This document shows, piece by piece, positions 1 through 9,187 of a stretch of 64,000 nt of DNA. The stretch spans positions 620,001-684,000 of the forward strand of contig NZ_CP035490.1 in the NCBI RefSeq assembly GCF_004135205.1. Reading direction: 5' to 3'. A program made the position numbers and the translations under genes. The stretch is from Hahella sp. KA22. GTDB lineage: Bacteria; Pseudomonadota; Gammaproteobacteria; Pseudomonadales; Oleiphilaceae. A model generated the notes under the pieces. It was not told where the DNA came from. It searched no databases and was given only the letters and a program-made list of their open reading frames with translations. Each line of letters begins with the position of its first letter. Position 1 is the stretch's first letter.

Positions 1-1691
1 CTGATGAATTTAGTTCGCTCAGCGAAGCGCAGCGTAAATCCATCGACAATACCCTGCGCGATTTTCATCTGGCCGGCGTGGATCTGCCGGAAGACAAGAA
101 AGCGCGCTACATGGAAATTTCGCAGCGTCTGGCGGAGCTGGGCAGCAAGTTCAGTGACAACGTGCTGGACGCCACTCAAGCCTGGATCAAACATGTGACG
201 GAGGTCGATCTGCTCAAAGGCATGCCCGACTCCGCATTGGCCGGCGCGCGTCAGGCGGCCAAGTCCCGTGACAAAGAAGGCTATGTGCTGACGCTGGATT
301 TCCCCAGCTTCTACGCGGTGATGACCTACTGCGAAAATCGCGAATTACGTCAGGAAATGTACGAGGCCTATAATACCCGCGCCTCTGAACAAGGGCCCTA
401 CGCCGGTCGCTGGGACAATTCGGAAGTGATGCAGGAGATCCTGGCGCTGCGACTGGAGAAGTCACGTCTGCTGGGCTTTAACTCCTATGCCGAATACTCC
501 CTGGCTACTAAAATGGCGCGTACGCCGGATGAGGTGCTGGGCTTCCTGAATGAACTGGCGGAGAAGTCCGTAGCGGTGGCGCGCCAGGAGTTTGCAGAGC
601 TGCAAGCGTTCGCTAAAGAACAGGGGCGGACGGAACTACAATCCTGGGATGTCAGTTTTTATTCAGAGAAACTGCGCCGTCACCGTTATTCCGTGTCCCA
701 GGAAGAGCTGAAGCCTTATTTCCCCGCTTCTAAAGTGATCAATGGCATGTTCGCCGTGGTGCAGCGTCTGTTCGGCGTCACCCTCGATGAAGTCGCGGAA
801 TTTGATAGCTATCACTCAGACGTGCGCTACTTCAAAGTGCGCCGCGATGGCGAAGAAATCGCCTCTATCTATATGGATTTGTTCGCGCGGGAGAACAAGC
901 GCGGCGGCGCCTGGATGGCGGATTACGCCGTACGTCGTCGTTTGGACGACGGCTCTGTGCAGAAACCCGTGGCGTTCATTACTTGTAACTTTGCGCCAGC
1001 GACGGAAGAGCATCCCGCCCTGCTGACGCATGATGAAGTCACCACGCTGTTCCACGAATTCGGCCATGCTCTGCATCACATGCTGACCACTGTGGATTGC
1101 AATGATGTATCCGGCATCAATGGCGTGCCCTGGGACGCGGTGGAATTACCCAGTCAGTTCCTGGAAAACTGGTGCTGGGAGGAAGAAGCCCTGGCGCTGA
1201 TTTCCGGTCATTACCAAAGCGGCGAGCCGCTGCCGAAAGAATTACTGGAAAAAATGCTGGCGGCGAAAAACTTCCAGTCCGGCATGCTGATGGTGCGCCA
1301 GCTTGAGTTCGCTTTGTTTGATTTCCGTCTGCATCATGAATACGACGGATCGGCGGATTTCGCGGTCCAGCAGGTGCTGGACGAAGTGCGGGATAAGGTC
1401 GCAGTGATCAAACCGCCCGCTTTCAATCGTTTCCAGCACAGCTTCAGCCACATTTTTGCTGGCGGATACGCCGCTGGCTATTACAGCTATAAATGGGCGG
1501 AAGTGCTGGCGGCGGATGCGTTCTCCTTGTTTGAGGAAAATGGCGTGTTCGATCCAGAAACGGGCCGACGCTTCCTGCATTCGATTTTGGAAAAAGGCGG
1601 CAGCCGCGAGCCGATGGATTTATTCATTGAATTCCGTGGGCGTCCGCCGGAAGTGGAGGCATTGTTGCGTCAGAGCGGCATCGCCGCCTGA
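1..1691 (+). CDS. prlC: Oligopeptidase A (M3 family zinc metallopeptidase), 5' truncated
   Basis: Cytosolic zinc oligopeptidase that degrades short peptides, including cleaved signal peptides. The reading frame is open from the first complete codon (position 3), so the N-terminus lies outside the window and about 563 residues remain; the family is usually near 680. The zinc-binding HEFGH motif is at 1053-1067, inside the sequence TLFHEFGHALH. The downstream segment WDAVELPSQFLENW supplies the third, Glu ligand typical of M3 peptidases. A conserved GGYAAGYYSYKWAE stretch lies near the C-terminus. The gene is followed by a hairpin and a YheV-like gene, the same neighbour that prlC has in enterobacteria. 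The family assignment is secure; the symbol is chosen by similarity and context. Confidence 0.93.
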   Translation, partial: DEFSSLSEAQRKSIDNTLRDFHLAGVDLPEDKKARYMEISQRLAELGSKFSDNVLDATQAWIKHVTEVDLLKGMPDSALAGARQAAKSRDKEGYVLTLDFPSFYAVMTYCENRELRQEMYEAYNTRASEQGPYAGRWDNSEVMQEILALRLEKSRLLGFNSYAEYSLATKMARTPDEVLGFLNELAEKSVAVARQEFAELQAFAKEQGRTELQSWDVSFYSEKLRRHRYSVSQEELKPYFPASKVINGMFAVVQRLFGVTLDEVAEFDSYHSDVRYFKVRRDGEEIASIYMDLFARENKRGGAWMADYAVRRRLDDGSVQKPVAFITCNFAPATEEHPALLTHDEVTTLFHEFGHALHHMLTTVDCNDVSGINGVPWDAVELPSQFLENWCWEEEALALISGHYQSGEPLPKELLEKMLAAKNFQSGMLMVRQLEFALFDFRLHHEYDGSADFAVQQVLDEVRDKVAVIKPPAFNRFQHSFSHIFAGGYAAGYYSYKWAEVLAADAFSLFEENGVFDPETGRRFLHSILEKGGSREPMDLFIEFRGRPPEVEALLRQSGIAA

Positions 1692-1698
1692 GAGAACT

Positions 1699-1725
1699 AA
1701 CAAGGCCAGCGCTGCGGGCCTTGTT
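1699..1725 (+). terminator. Hairpin after prlC
   Basis: A nine-base arm AACAAGGCC is followed by its exact complement GGCCTTGTT with a nine-base loop, starting eight bases after the prlC stop. There is no U-tract, so it may be a weak terminator or a 3'-end stabiliser rather than a full intrinsic terminator. The small downstream gene starts 34 bases later. Confidence 0.5.
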
Positions 1726-1759
1726 GACATTCAGCAATCGTATATACCTGGTAGTGCAT

Positions 1760-1999
1760 ATGGTGAAGCGTTTTATCGCGGGGGCGGTGTGTCCCCGTTG
1801 CGGAGAGATGGACAAGATCGTCAGCTACGCTGACGAAGATCAACGGCAAGTGCGTGAATGCGTTGCTTGTGGTTTCTTTGAAAAACTGCGCGAAGCTGAC
1901 GGTCCGGCGGAGCTGCAAACCCGCGTCACCCGCCCGAAACAGGCGGAGGCGCAAGTGCAGACGATCAAGTTCTATCCCCGTCCCAAGAAAGAGCAATAA
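1760..1999 (+). CDS. YheV family putative zinc ribbon protein
   Basis: Small 79-residue protein starting MVKRFIAGAVCPRCG. It has a CPRC pair near residues 11-14 and a CVAC pair near 34-37, forming a likely treble-clef or ribbon zinc site. The N-terminal KRFIAGA and the first Cys pair match the YheV family, which follows prlC in many gammaproteobacteria. The ATG at 1760 is preferred over upstream in-frame starts because family members begin at this point. The function of YheV is not established. The C-terminus is basic and ends in a short Lys/Arg-rich tail. Confidence 0.8.
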   Translation: MVKRFIAGAVCPRCGEMDKIVSYADEDQRQVRECVACGFFEKLREADGPAELQTRVTRPKQAEAQVQTIKFYPRPKKEQ

Positions 2000-2037
2000 C
2001 GACGATGTGAGCCTCACGCCTTGTTGTTGAAAACCTG

Positions 2038-2685
2038 TCAGCAACGGGGCTGAAAGCTCATGCGAATGTGATGCTTGTCCAACAGGTTCAGCCAGTCCTC
2101 GTTCAGAGGACGCCAGCGTTTTGTGTTGGTCTTCGCCAGAAAGGGCGACAGATCCAAATGGTAGAAGTCGGGTAAGCTGACCATCTGGCGCACCGTCAGA
2201 TGGGTGGCTTGATCCAGCTCATTGGCGAAGGGTTCGCCGATCAGATGATGGGCCAACAGATTGGCCTGAGTGGCCTGTAGATCGCAGATTGGGCTATTGC
2301 GCAGACTGCGGTTGTTTTCGTAAACCTCCTCCACCAAACGATGGCTTTGATAGGCCATGATCAACAGGCAGTCCAAACCGGTATGGCGCAGCACCAGGAC
2401 GGATGGATGCGCGAAATAATGGATGGATTTTTCGATGAAGGGCGCGAACAGCTTTTCCGTCTGACTCGCTGCGGCGCAATGCGCGACACACTCCACTAAG
2501 CGCGGAGCGAGTTCGATGTAATCGACGACGAAATGAATGAGGTCTTCAACCGGCTGTGATCCGTTCAGTTCAATGACTCGGTGCAGAGAATCCAGTTGCT
2601 GGCGAAGCCACTTGGCGTAATTTTGAGTTTTAAGCTCTGCGGCCTTAGCCTGATTGATGATCTCGTATACTGCAGCGAGGCTCAT
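2038..2685 (-). CDS. Conserved hypothetical protein, 215 aa
   Basis: I do not recognise a family. The predicted protein is soluble, with no signal peptide or membrane segment. It appears largely helical and is rich in Leu, His and Gln. The frame is open for 648 bases with coding-like third-position GC, and the ATG sits at the divergent side facing 2686-2778. It is convergent with the YheV-like gene (39-base gap) and lies just downstream of the MATE gene on the same strand (93-base gap), so cotranscription with it is possible. No catalytic motif is evident. Confidence 0.65.
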   Translation of the reverse strand: MSLAAVYEIINQAKAAELKTQNYAKWLRQQLDSLHRVIELNGSQPVEDLIHFVVDYIELAPRLVECVAHCAAASQTEKLFAPFIEKSIHYFAHPSVLVLRHTGLDCLLIMAYQSHRLVEEVYENNRSLRNSPICDLQATQANLLAHHLIGEPFANELDQATHLTVRQMVSLPDFYHLDLSPFLAKTNTKRWRPLNEDWLNLLDKHHIRMSFQPRC

Positions 2686-2778
2686 CTATAACGATTTCCC
2701 TAAGTGACAACTATAAAAAATTGTTTCAATCCAGACGCATGACTTCAGTGTAGTCAAGGGATAGCAAAGTGCGTAATA

Positions 2779-4113
2779 CTAATTTGTAATGAACCACTTT
2801 TCATGCTGACAAAATGTTTTGTACAGCCATCCTTGATAGGCGCCCCTCGCCGCCAGAAACAGGCAGAGTGAGAACCAGAGTCCGTGATTGCCCCAACCCT
2901 GAGTGAGCCACCAGCTGGGTAGAAACACCAGCAGGGTGGCGACGATAATTGTATCCCGCATCGCCTTGCCTTGGGTAGCGCCGACAAAAACGCCGTCGAA
3001 CAGGTAACTCCACACGCCGATCAGGGGACACAGAATCAGCCAGATCAGATAGCGGCTCGCTTCAGTGCGGATGACCTCCAGGTCGGTGAGGCGGTTGATC
3101 AGCCAGTCGCCTCCCAGCCAGAAAGCCAAGGTCAGCAGCAGTGCGGTCACCAGCGACCAGACGCCGCCTACTCTGGCGGTGCGGCGCAGCATGGCCTGAT
3201 CGCGCTTGCCTACGGCTTCTCCACACAGAGCTTCTACGCCATTGGCGAAACCGTCCAGGGCGTTGGAGATGATCATCAGAAAAGTCAGCAATACGGCATT
3301 GGCGGCCAGAACGTTGGTTCCCAGCTGGGCCCCTTGCGCGGTGAAGAAAGCGAAGGTGAACAGCAGCAGGATCGTGCGAATGAAAAGGTCGCCATTGAGT
3401 TTGAGCAGCTTGGCGAAGGCGCTGCGCGCCCACAGCTCAGGGTTGCGCAACTGCACAAGAAAATTTCCTGCATCGCCGCGAACGACGAAATAGAGCCCCA
3501 GAACCAGACTGTAATACTCTGCGATGAGCGACGCCCAGGCTACGCCATCGGCGCGCATGCCGAAGCCGACCACGAACAGCAGGTCCAGCGCGATATTCAC
3601 GATGTTGGCGCTGACCGCAAGAATCAAGGCGCTGCGGGTGCGTTGGCAGCCTATCAGCCAGCCCACGACACAGTATTGAATCAGCACAGCCGGCGCGCTG
3701 AAGATGCGAATTTCCGCATAGTTGTGGGCTTGCGTCCAAATGTCGCCGGTGGCCTGCATCCACTCCAGTCCCAGAGGCAATATCCAGGCGCGATTGAGGA
3801 TCATAAATAACCCGATGCCGAGCGCGATGGCGGCCGCCCGCAAAAACTCACGGATCAACCTTTCCTGATCGCCTGCGCCCCAGGACTGCGCCGCCAGCCC
3901 GGTGGCGCCCATGCGCAGAAATCCGAACGCCCAGAACAGAAATGTGAACAGATTGCCCGCCAGCGCCACGGCGCCGAGATAGACCGGAGAATCCAGGTGT
4001 CCCAGTACGGCGGCGTCCACCAGACCCAGCAACGGCGTGGTGATATTGCTCAGAATTAACGGCCAGGCGAGGGCCCACAAACGCAAGTGAAGCGTTGCCG
4101 GGGGATTGCTCAT
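2779..4113 (-). CDS. MATE family efflux transporter, DinF-like
   Basis: Inner-membrane multidrug or toxin exporter of the MATE superfamily, probably driven by Na+ or H+. The 444-residue protein shows about twelve hydrophobic segments arranged as two similar halves. The first half begins with the family-typical pattern LALAWPLILSN-like followed by GLVDAAVLGHL. A second copy of the motif occurs mid-protein, as expected for the pseudo-twofold repeat. The ATG is preceded by AGGAG at five-base spacing, which supports the start. It is divergent from the cytochrome oxidase cluster. The substrate cannot be read from the sequence. The length agrees with the DinF branch (about 440-450). Confidence 0.88.
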   Translation of the reverse strand: MSNPPATLHLRLWALAWPLILSNITTPLLGLVDAAVLGHLDSPVYLGAVALAGNLFTFLFWAFGFLRMGATGLAAQSWGAGDQERLIREFLRAAAIALGIGLFMILNRAWILPLGLEWMQATGDIWTQAHNYAEIRIFSAPAVLIQYCVVGWLIGCQRTRSALILAVSANIVNIALDLLFVVGFGMRADGVAWASLIAEYYSLVLGLYFVVRGDAGNFLVQLRNPELWARSAFAKLLKLNGDLFIRTILLLFTFAFFTAQGAQLGTNVLAANAVLLTFLMIISNALDGFANGVEALCGEAVGKRDQAMLRRTARVGGVWSLVTALLLTLAFWLGGDWLINRLTDLEVIRTEASRYLIWLILCPLIGVWSYLFDGVFVGATQGKAMRDTIIVATLLVFLPSWWLTQGWGNHGLWFSLCLFLAARGAYQGWLYKTFCQHEKWFITN

Positions 4114-4261
4114 GAAACTCCTGAAGATGTGACAGTCAGATCACTGAAAGTGACCAGATTTGTGCATGAAATCAGCTGGATAGCTTTTTTACCTAAACCA
4201 TGACTGAACAATTGCCAGCCCGATCCAAGTTTGTCTATACTGGCGCTGTACCTTGCATTTG

Positions 4262-4316
4262 ACTTCCTACAAACGTAGTCGACGGACCGCTGTAGGCGGG
4301 CCGTCTTGCAGGAAGT
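4262..4316 (+). promoter_or_regulatory. Extended hairpin in the cox operon leader
   Basis: Outer arms ACTTCCTACAA (4262-4272) and TTGCAGGAAGT (4306-4316) pair at ten of eleven positions. Inner arms GACGG-A-CCGC and GCGG-G-CCGTC pair around a five-base TGTAG loop. The result is a long stem with an eight-base bulge on the 5' side. It lies 45 bases upstream of coxB. It could be a transcribed leader structure or a dyad binding site; no U-tract follows, so it is not a simple terminator. Confidence 0.5.
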
Positions 4317-4360
4317 GTCCGGCAGTAACAATAAAAACTAAGCTGTGGAGACACAATAAT

Positions 4361-5481
4361 ATGATGTCACGAAGACGCGCAATAGCGGTGGCTTCGCCCG
4401 TTCCGTTTGTATCTGCGTCCGCTTCGGCCGCCTGGGAATTGAACATGACTCCCGGGGTGACTGAAGTGAGTCAGTCAGTATACAGCCTCCACATGACTAT
4501 TTTCTGGATCTGCGTGATCATAGGGATAGTGGTGTTTGGAGTAATGTTCTGGTCGATCTTCAATCACCGCAAAAGTAAAGGGGCGAAACCCGCCCAGTTC
4601 CATGAAAGTACGACAGTCGAGATTATCTGGACTGTTATTCCCTTCCTTATTCTCATTGGCATGGCCATACCGCGACCGGCACTCTGGTCAAAATGTATGA
4701 CGCCAGTGAAGCGGATATGGATATCAAGATCACCGGTTACCAATGGAAATGGCGATACGAGTACCTGAATCAGGACGTCAACTTCTTCAGTAATCTGGCG
4801 ACCTCCCAGGACCAAATCTACAATCGCGACGATAAAGGCGAACACTACCTGTTGGAAGTGGACGAGCCTTTAGTGTTGCCGATAAACAAGAAGATTCGTT
4901 TTCTGGTCACCTCCGCCGACGTCATCCACTCCTGGTGGGTGCCCAGTCTTGCGGTCAAGCGCGACGCCATTCCCGGCTACGTTCGCGAAGCCTGGACCGT
5001 TATCAAGGAGCCCGGTATTTATCGCGGACAGTGCGCGGAGCTGTGCGGCAAGGATCATGGCTTTATGCCCGTCGTGGTGAAAGCCGTGCCTGAGGAAGAG
5101 TATCAGGAATGGCTCCTGGCCAAACAGGAACTGGCTCGTCAGGAATACGAGTTGAAGAACAAACAATGGACGATGGAAGAATTGGTTGCACGCGGAGAGA
5201 AATCCTACGCGTCCAATTGCGCAGTGTGCCATCAGGCCAACGGCGCCGGTCTGCCGCCGACATTCCCTGCTCTTGCTGGCAGCGGCATAGTCAAAGGCCC
5301 GGTAGAGAAGCACGCCGAAATTGTATTGCACGGGGTGTCAGGCACCGCCATGCAGGCGTTCGGAGCGCAGCTGAGTGAAGTCGATATCGCCGCTATCGTT
5401 ACCTACGAGCGTAATGCTTGGGGCAACAATATGGGCGACATGATTACTCCGCAACAAGTTGCAGAGTTAAAGAACAAGTAG
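4361..5481 (+). CDS. coxB: Cytochrome c oxidase subunit II with fused C-terminal cytochrome c domain, apparent frameshift
   Basis: Accepts electrons from cytochrome c through a CuA centre and passes them to subunit I. The first frame (from 4361) gives a short signal-like N-terminus, then AWELNMTPGVTEVSQ and two membrane helices, ending in IIWTVIPFLILIGMAIP. The frame breaks at about 4672: restoring one G in CCGCGACC (to CCGGCGACC) reads IPATGTLVKMYDA and joins exactly to the second frame. That frame carries QWKWRYEY and the CuA ligands in HSWW and CAELCGKDHGFMP. It then has a class I cytochrome c domain with CAVCH. The total length would be about 373 residues. A sequencing error and a real mutation are both possible. 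The CuA and heme c parts are intact. Confidence 0.88.
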
Positions 5482-5520
5482 TTCTCAGCGACACACAACC
5501 AATTTAAGAGGAGTTTGACC

Positions 5521-7101
5521 ATGAGTGCGGTACTAGGCGCTGACGCGCATCACCATCACGGTCCGGCTAAAGGCTTCAAGCGGTGGCTCTTCACCACCAA
5601 CCATAAAGACATTGGCACCATGTACCTGTGGTTCAGTTTCGCCATGTTTCTCATCGGGGGCACCATGGCCCTGGTGATTCGGGCGGAATTGTTCGAACCA
5701 GGCATGCAGATCGTCCATCCGGAATTTTTCAATCAGATGACCACCATGCATGGTCTGATCATGGTGTTCGGGGCGGTCATGCCCGCCTTCGTGGGGCTCG
5801 CCAACTGGCTGATTCCCATGATGGTCGGGGCGCCGGATATGGCGCTGCCCAGAATGAACAACTGGAGCTTCTGGATTCTTCCATTCGCTTTCGCCATGTT
5901 GTTATCCACCCTGTTGATGGAAGGCGGCGGTCCTAACTTCGGTTGGACTTTCTATGCGCCCCTCTCCACCACCTACGCGCCGGCGAGCGTGAACTATTTC
6001 ATCTTCGCGGTGCACATGATGGGAATCTCCTCCATCATGGGGGCTATTAACGTTATCGCCACCATTCTGAATATGCGGGCGCCGGGCATGACCTTGATGA
6101 AAATGCCCCTGTTCGTGTGGACCTGGCTGATCACCGCCTTCCTGCTGATAGCGGTTATGCCGGTATTGGCGGGCGCCGTCACCATGATGTTGATGGACAT
6201 TAACTTCGGCACCAGCTTCTTTAAAGCGGAAGGCGGCGGCGATCCAGTCTTGTTCCAGCATGTGTTCTGGTTCTTCGGTCATCCGGAAGTGTACATCATG
6301 ATCCTGCCCGCCTTCGGCGTGGCGTCGCAGATCATTCCCACTTTCAGTCGCAAACCGCTGTTCGGTTATCCCTCCATGGTGTACGCCACGGCGTCGATTG
6401 CGATCCTGTCATTCGTGGTATGGGCGCACCACATGTTCACCGTCGGCATACCGCTGGCCGGAGAACTGTTCTTCATGTACGCCACCATGTTGATCGCCGT
6501 GCCTACAGGGGTGAAAGTGTTCAACTGGGTCAGCACCATGTTCCGCGGCTCGCTGACCTTTGAAACCCCGATGTTGTTCGCGGTGGCCTTCGTGATTCTG
6601 TTCACCATCGGCGGCTTCTCCGGTTTGATGCTGGCCATCGCGCCGGCGGACTTCCAGTATCACGACACCTATTTCGTGGTGGCGCATTTCCACTACGTGC
6701 TGGTGCCGGGCGCGATCTTCTCTATCTTCGCCGCCACCTATTACTGGCTGCCGAAATGGTGCGGCAATATGTACGACGAATCACTGGGCAAAGTGCACTT
6801 CTGGATGTCGTTCATCGGCTTGAATGTGACCTTCTTCCCGATGCACTTCGTGGGGCTCGCCGGCATGCCGCGGCGGATTCCTGACTATGCTCTGCAGTTC
6901 GCCGACTTTAACCAGATATCCAGCGTTGGCGCGTTCGTTTTCGGAACCACACAACTGCTGTTCCTGTTTATTGTTATCAAATGCATCCGGGGCGGTAAGA
7001 AAGCCACCGCTCAGGTCTGGGAAGGCGCGGACGGACTGGAATGGACGTTGCCGTCTCCGGCCCCCTACCACAGCTTCACTGAGCCGCCTACTGTGAAGTA
7101 G
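5521..7101 (+). CDS. coxA: Cytochrome c oxidase subunit I (aa3-type)
   Basis: Catalytic subunit of the heme-copper oxidase in the inner membrane, holding heme a and the heme a3-CuB site. The 526-residue protein has about twelve hydrophobic segments. It carries the A1-type motif FFGHPEVYIMILPAFG (CuB His, proton-channel Glu and cross-linked Tyr), the CuB pair HHMFT and the heme ligands in HDTYFVVAHFHYV. The ATG at 5521 follows AGGAG at suitable spacing, so the upstream in-frame TTG is not needed. It is 39 bases after coxB and 55 bases before coxC. The gene that usually sits between subunits I and III (ctaG) is missing. Confidence 0.96.
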   Translation: MSAVLGADAHHHHGPAKGFKRWLFTTNHKDIGTMYLWFSFAMFLIGGTMALVIRAELFEPGMQIVHPEFFNQMTTMHGLIMVFGAVMPAFVGLANWLIPMMVGAPDMALPRMNNWSFWILPFAFAMLLSTLLMEGGGPNFGWTFYAPLSTTYAPASVNYFIFAVHMMGISSIMGAINVIATILNMRAPGMTLMKMPLFVWTWLITAFLLIAVMPVLAGAVTMMLMDINFGTSFFKAEGGGDPVLFQHVFWFFGHPEVYIMILPAFGVASQIIPTFSRKPLFGYPSMVYATASIAILSFVVWAHHMFTVGIPLAGELFFMYATMLIAVPTGVKVFNWVSTMFRGSLTFETPMLFAVAFVILFTIGGFSGLMLAIAPADFQYHDTYFVVAHFHYVLVPGAIFSIFAATYYWLPKWCGNMYDESLGKVHFWMSFIGLNVTFFPMHFVGLAGMPRRIPDYALQFADFNQISSVGAFVFGTTQLLFLFIVIKCIRGGKKATAQVWEGADGLEWTLPSPAPYHSFTEPPTVK

Positions 7102-7156
7102 GCGCGCACGCGGGTATTGAGATAACAAGAACAAAATAACTGCCACAGGAGGACCT

Positions 7157-8041
7157 ATGGCGACGCAACAAAGTTATTACGTACCGGAACAGAGTAAGTG
7201 GCCCATTATCGCGACGGTGGGATTGTTTCTGACCCTGTCCGGTCTGGCGACGGTGATGGTGAACAAAAGCGGCGGCGACACCAGCACCGGTTGGTGGATG
7301 TTCAGCATCGGCTTTGCAGTAATGGTGTACATGCTGTTCGGCTGGTTCGGCAATGTAGCCAAGGAAAGCATGGCTGGATTGTACAACGCACAGATGGATC
7401 GTTCGTTCCGCTGGGGCATGTCCTGGTTTATCTTCAGCGAAGTGATGTTTTTCTCCGCTTTCTTCGGCGCGTTGTTCTATGTGCGCTTCCTGGCCGTGCC
7501 CTGGTTGGCCGGCGAAGGCGAAGGCTCTATGAACACCTTGCTGTGGTCAAATTTCGAGGGCTCCTGGCCCTTGCTTCATAATCCTGATCCGAAGGTGTTC
7601 CCTGGGCCGGAAGCGGTCATCAATCCCTGGAGCATTCCGCTGCTCAACACAGTGTTACTGTTGACTTCCAGCGTCACCATCACCTTTGCTCATCACGCCA
7701 TCAAAAAGAATGATCGCGACAAAGTGAAGTTATGGATGGCGTTGACCATTCTGCTGGGAGCGATCTTCCTGGGCTTTCAGGTCTACGAGTACATCGAAGC
7801 CTATCATGAGCTGAATCTGACGCTGGATTCCGGCATTTACGGCACCACGTTCTTTATGCTGACCGGCTTTCACGGCATGCACGTGACGCTCGGGGCGATT
7901 ATCCTGACCGTTATTTTGCTGCGCTATATGAAAGGCCATTTCTCGGCGGAGCAGCACTTCGGTTTTGAGGCCGCCGCCTGGTATTGGCACTTCGTGGATG
8001 TGGTTTGGGTGTGCCTGTTTGTGCTGGTTTACATCATGTAG
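7157..8041 (+). CDS. coxC: Cytochrome c oxidase subunit III
   Basis: Membrane subunit that stabilises the oxidase. The 294-residue protein has seven hydrophobic segments. Family features are HHAIKKNDR, GFQVYEYIEAYHE with its conserved acidic residues, TGFHGMHVTLG and a C-terminal WHFVDVVWVCLF. The start is preceded by AGGAGG at six-base spacing. A clear intrinsic terminator follows 10 bases after the stop, so the structural part of the operon appears to end here. Confidence 0.95.
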   Translation: MATQQSYYVPEQSKWPIIATVGLFLTLSGLATVMVNKSGGDTSTGWWMFSIGFAVMVYMLFGWFGNVAKESMAGLYNAQMDRSFRWGMSWFIFSEVMFFSAFFGALFYVRFLAVPWLAGEGEGSMNTLLWSNFEGSWPLLHNPDPKVFPGPEAVINPWSIPLLNTVLLLTSSVTITFAHHAIKKNDRDKVKLWMALTILLGAIFLGFQVYEYIEAYHELNLTLDSGIYGTTFFMLTGFHGMHVTLGAIILTVILLRYMKGHFSAEQHFGFEAAAWYWHFVDVVWVCLFVLVYIM

Positions 8042-8051
8042 TCGAATGACC

Positions 8052-8077
8052 GACCCGATGCTTGCGTCGGGTCTTTT
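8052..8077 (+). terminator. Intrinsic terminator after coxC
   Basis: GACCCGA and TCGGGTC form a seven-base stem around TGCTTGCG, followed by TTTT. It starts 10 bases after the coxC stop. A second GC-rich hairpin (CGCCGGAG / CTCCGGCG, 8083-8104) follows and lies just beyond the end of the opposite-strand DUF2909 gene. Confidence 0.75.
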
Positions 8078-8116
8078 GACCTCGCCGGAGCCGTGACTCC
8101 GGCGGCGTCCCAACGA

Positions 8117-8320
8117 TTAATGGGGCGTCGGATTCAACTGCAAATGCCCGCTAAACATCAGGACGAGAAGCACGACGATGAGGGCGACGGAAAAGCCCAC
8201 GCGATAGGTAAGCGCTTTAGCGGTGCGTTTACTGGTGCTGTCATCCTTGACCAGAAAAAACAAACCGCTAAAAAGACTGACGACTGCGCCTGTAAGTAGT
8301 AGCAAAACAAGGATTTTCAT
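8117..8320 (-). CDS. DUF2909 family twin-transmembrane protein
   Basis: A 67-residue protein with two hydrophobic helices separated by a short loop containing a few charged residues. The ATG at 8320 (MKILVLLLL) is preferred over an upstream in-frame start, since family members begin this way. DUF2909 proteins are regularly encoded next to the cytochrome oxidase and SURF1 genes in pseudomonads, which supports the call. Here the gene runs opposite to both neighbours. The function is unknown; a role in oxidase assembly is only inferred from its location. Confidence 0.8.
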   Translation of the reverse strand: MKILVLLLLTGAVVSLFSGLFFLVKDDSTSKRTAKALTYRVGFSVALIVVLLVLMFSGHLQLNPTPH

Positions 8321-8452
8321 GGGTTCCCTCTTATTTTTTCCGCCCACTATAACAAAGACATTGCAGACAAACTACGCACTCCGCATCCGCGTAAAAACGC
8401 CGCTGGCGAAAATGTCTGCGGGCTTCTGGCCGACGTGTCGGGATGGGAATGA

Positions 8453-9187
8453 GTGAACTGGAAAATCCTGCTGTTCAGCCTGTTATTGCTGCCGGTTTTG
8501 CTGGGGCTGGGATGCTGGCAATTGCTGCGGGCGCAGGAAAAAGAACAATGGCTGCAGGCCTATCAGACCATGCAGAACAAAGCGCCGCAGTCTCACGACA
8601 GCCTGCAGGAGCCGCCGCGTTATGCGCGCGTCTTAGTGTCCGGCGTGTACGCTGAGTCAGGCGACTGGCTTTTGGACAACCAGATACGGCAAGGCCGTTT
8701 CGGATATCGGGTATTTACGCCTTTCTGCCTGCGCGATGACGCATGCGTGCTGGTGGAACGGGGCTGGATACCTGGCGATCTGGATCGGAGCGTGCTGCCG
8801 ACAATTCCTCCCGCCCCGGGACGGCTGACGTTGCAAGGACGTGTGGACCAGCTTACGGACAGCTACTCCATGGGCGCGAATGAAGCGTCGAGCTCCGCGC
8901 CTTATCGGGTGCAGACGCTCAAGCTGGAGGAAGTGCGCGAACGTGCGCCCGGCAGGTTGGCGGACTGGGTGTTGCGACTCGACCCGGACCAGCCCGGCGC
9001 CCTGACGACGGTTTGGGAGCCTGTGGTGATGGGCCCGGAAAAACATTATGGCTACGCCGTGCAATGGTTCGCCATGGCGTTGGCGCTGGTAGCGCTGACG
9101 ATTTGGAAATGGCGTCGCGGCGACGGCGAAGATAAGCAATTACAAGCAGCAGGAGAGACAGACATTGGAACAACTGGCCATGGTTGA
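8453..9187 (+). CDS. SURF1 family cytochrome oxidase assembly protein
   Basis: Inner-membrane protein that helps insert or retain heme a in subunit I. The 244-residue product has an N-terminal helix followed by GCWQLLRAQEK, a periplasmic domain with GRFGYRVFTPF and VLVERGWIP, and a C-terminal helix after HYGYAVQWFAMA. These are the two-helix layout and signature motifs of the family. The start is GTG at 8453. It overlaps the next gene by 23 bases, indicating translational coupling. Confidence 0.9.
   Translation: MNWKILLFSLLLLPVLLGLGCWQLLRAQEKEQWLQAYQTMQNKAPQSHDSLQEPPRYARVLVSGVYAESGDWLLDNQIRQGRFGYRVFTPFCLRDDACVLVERGWIPGDLDRSVLPTIPPAPGRLTLQGRVDQLTDSYSMGANEASSSAPYRVQTLKLEEVRERAPGRLADWVLRLDPDQPGALTTVWEPVVMGPEKHYGYAVQWFAMALALVALTIWKWRRGDGEDKQLQAAGETDIGTTGHG

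Noticed and set aside
2971-3810. Open frame of 279 codons antisense to the MATE gene
   Set aside because: Gln/Ala-rich composition and complete overlap with a clear membrane protein.
4361-4440. Possible second frameshift in the coxB signal region
   Set aside because: The N-terminus is only weakly hydrophobic, but the alternative frames give no better signal and ASASAAWELN reads naturally into the mature protein.
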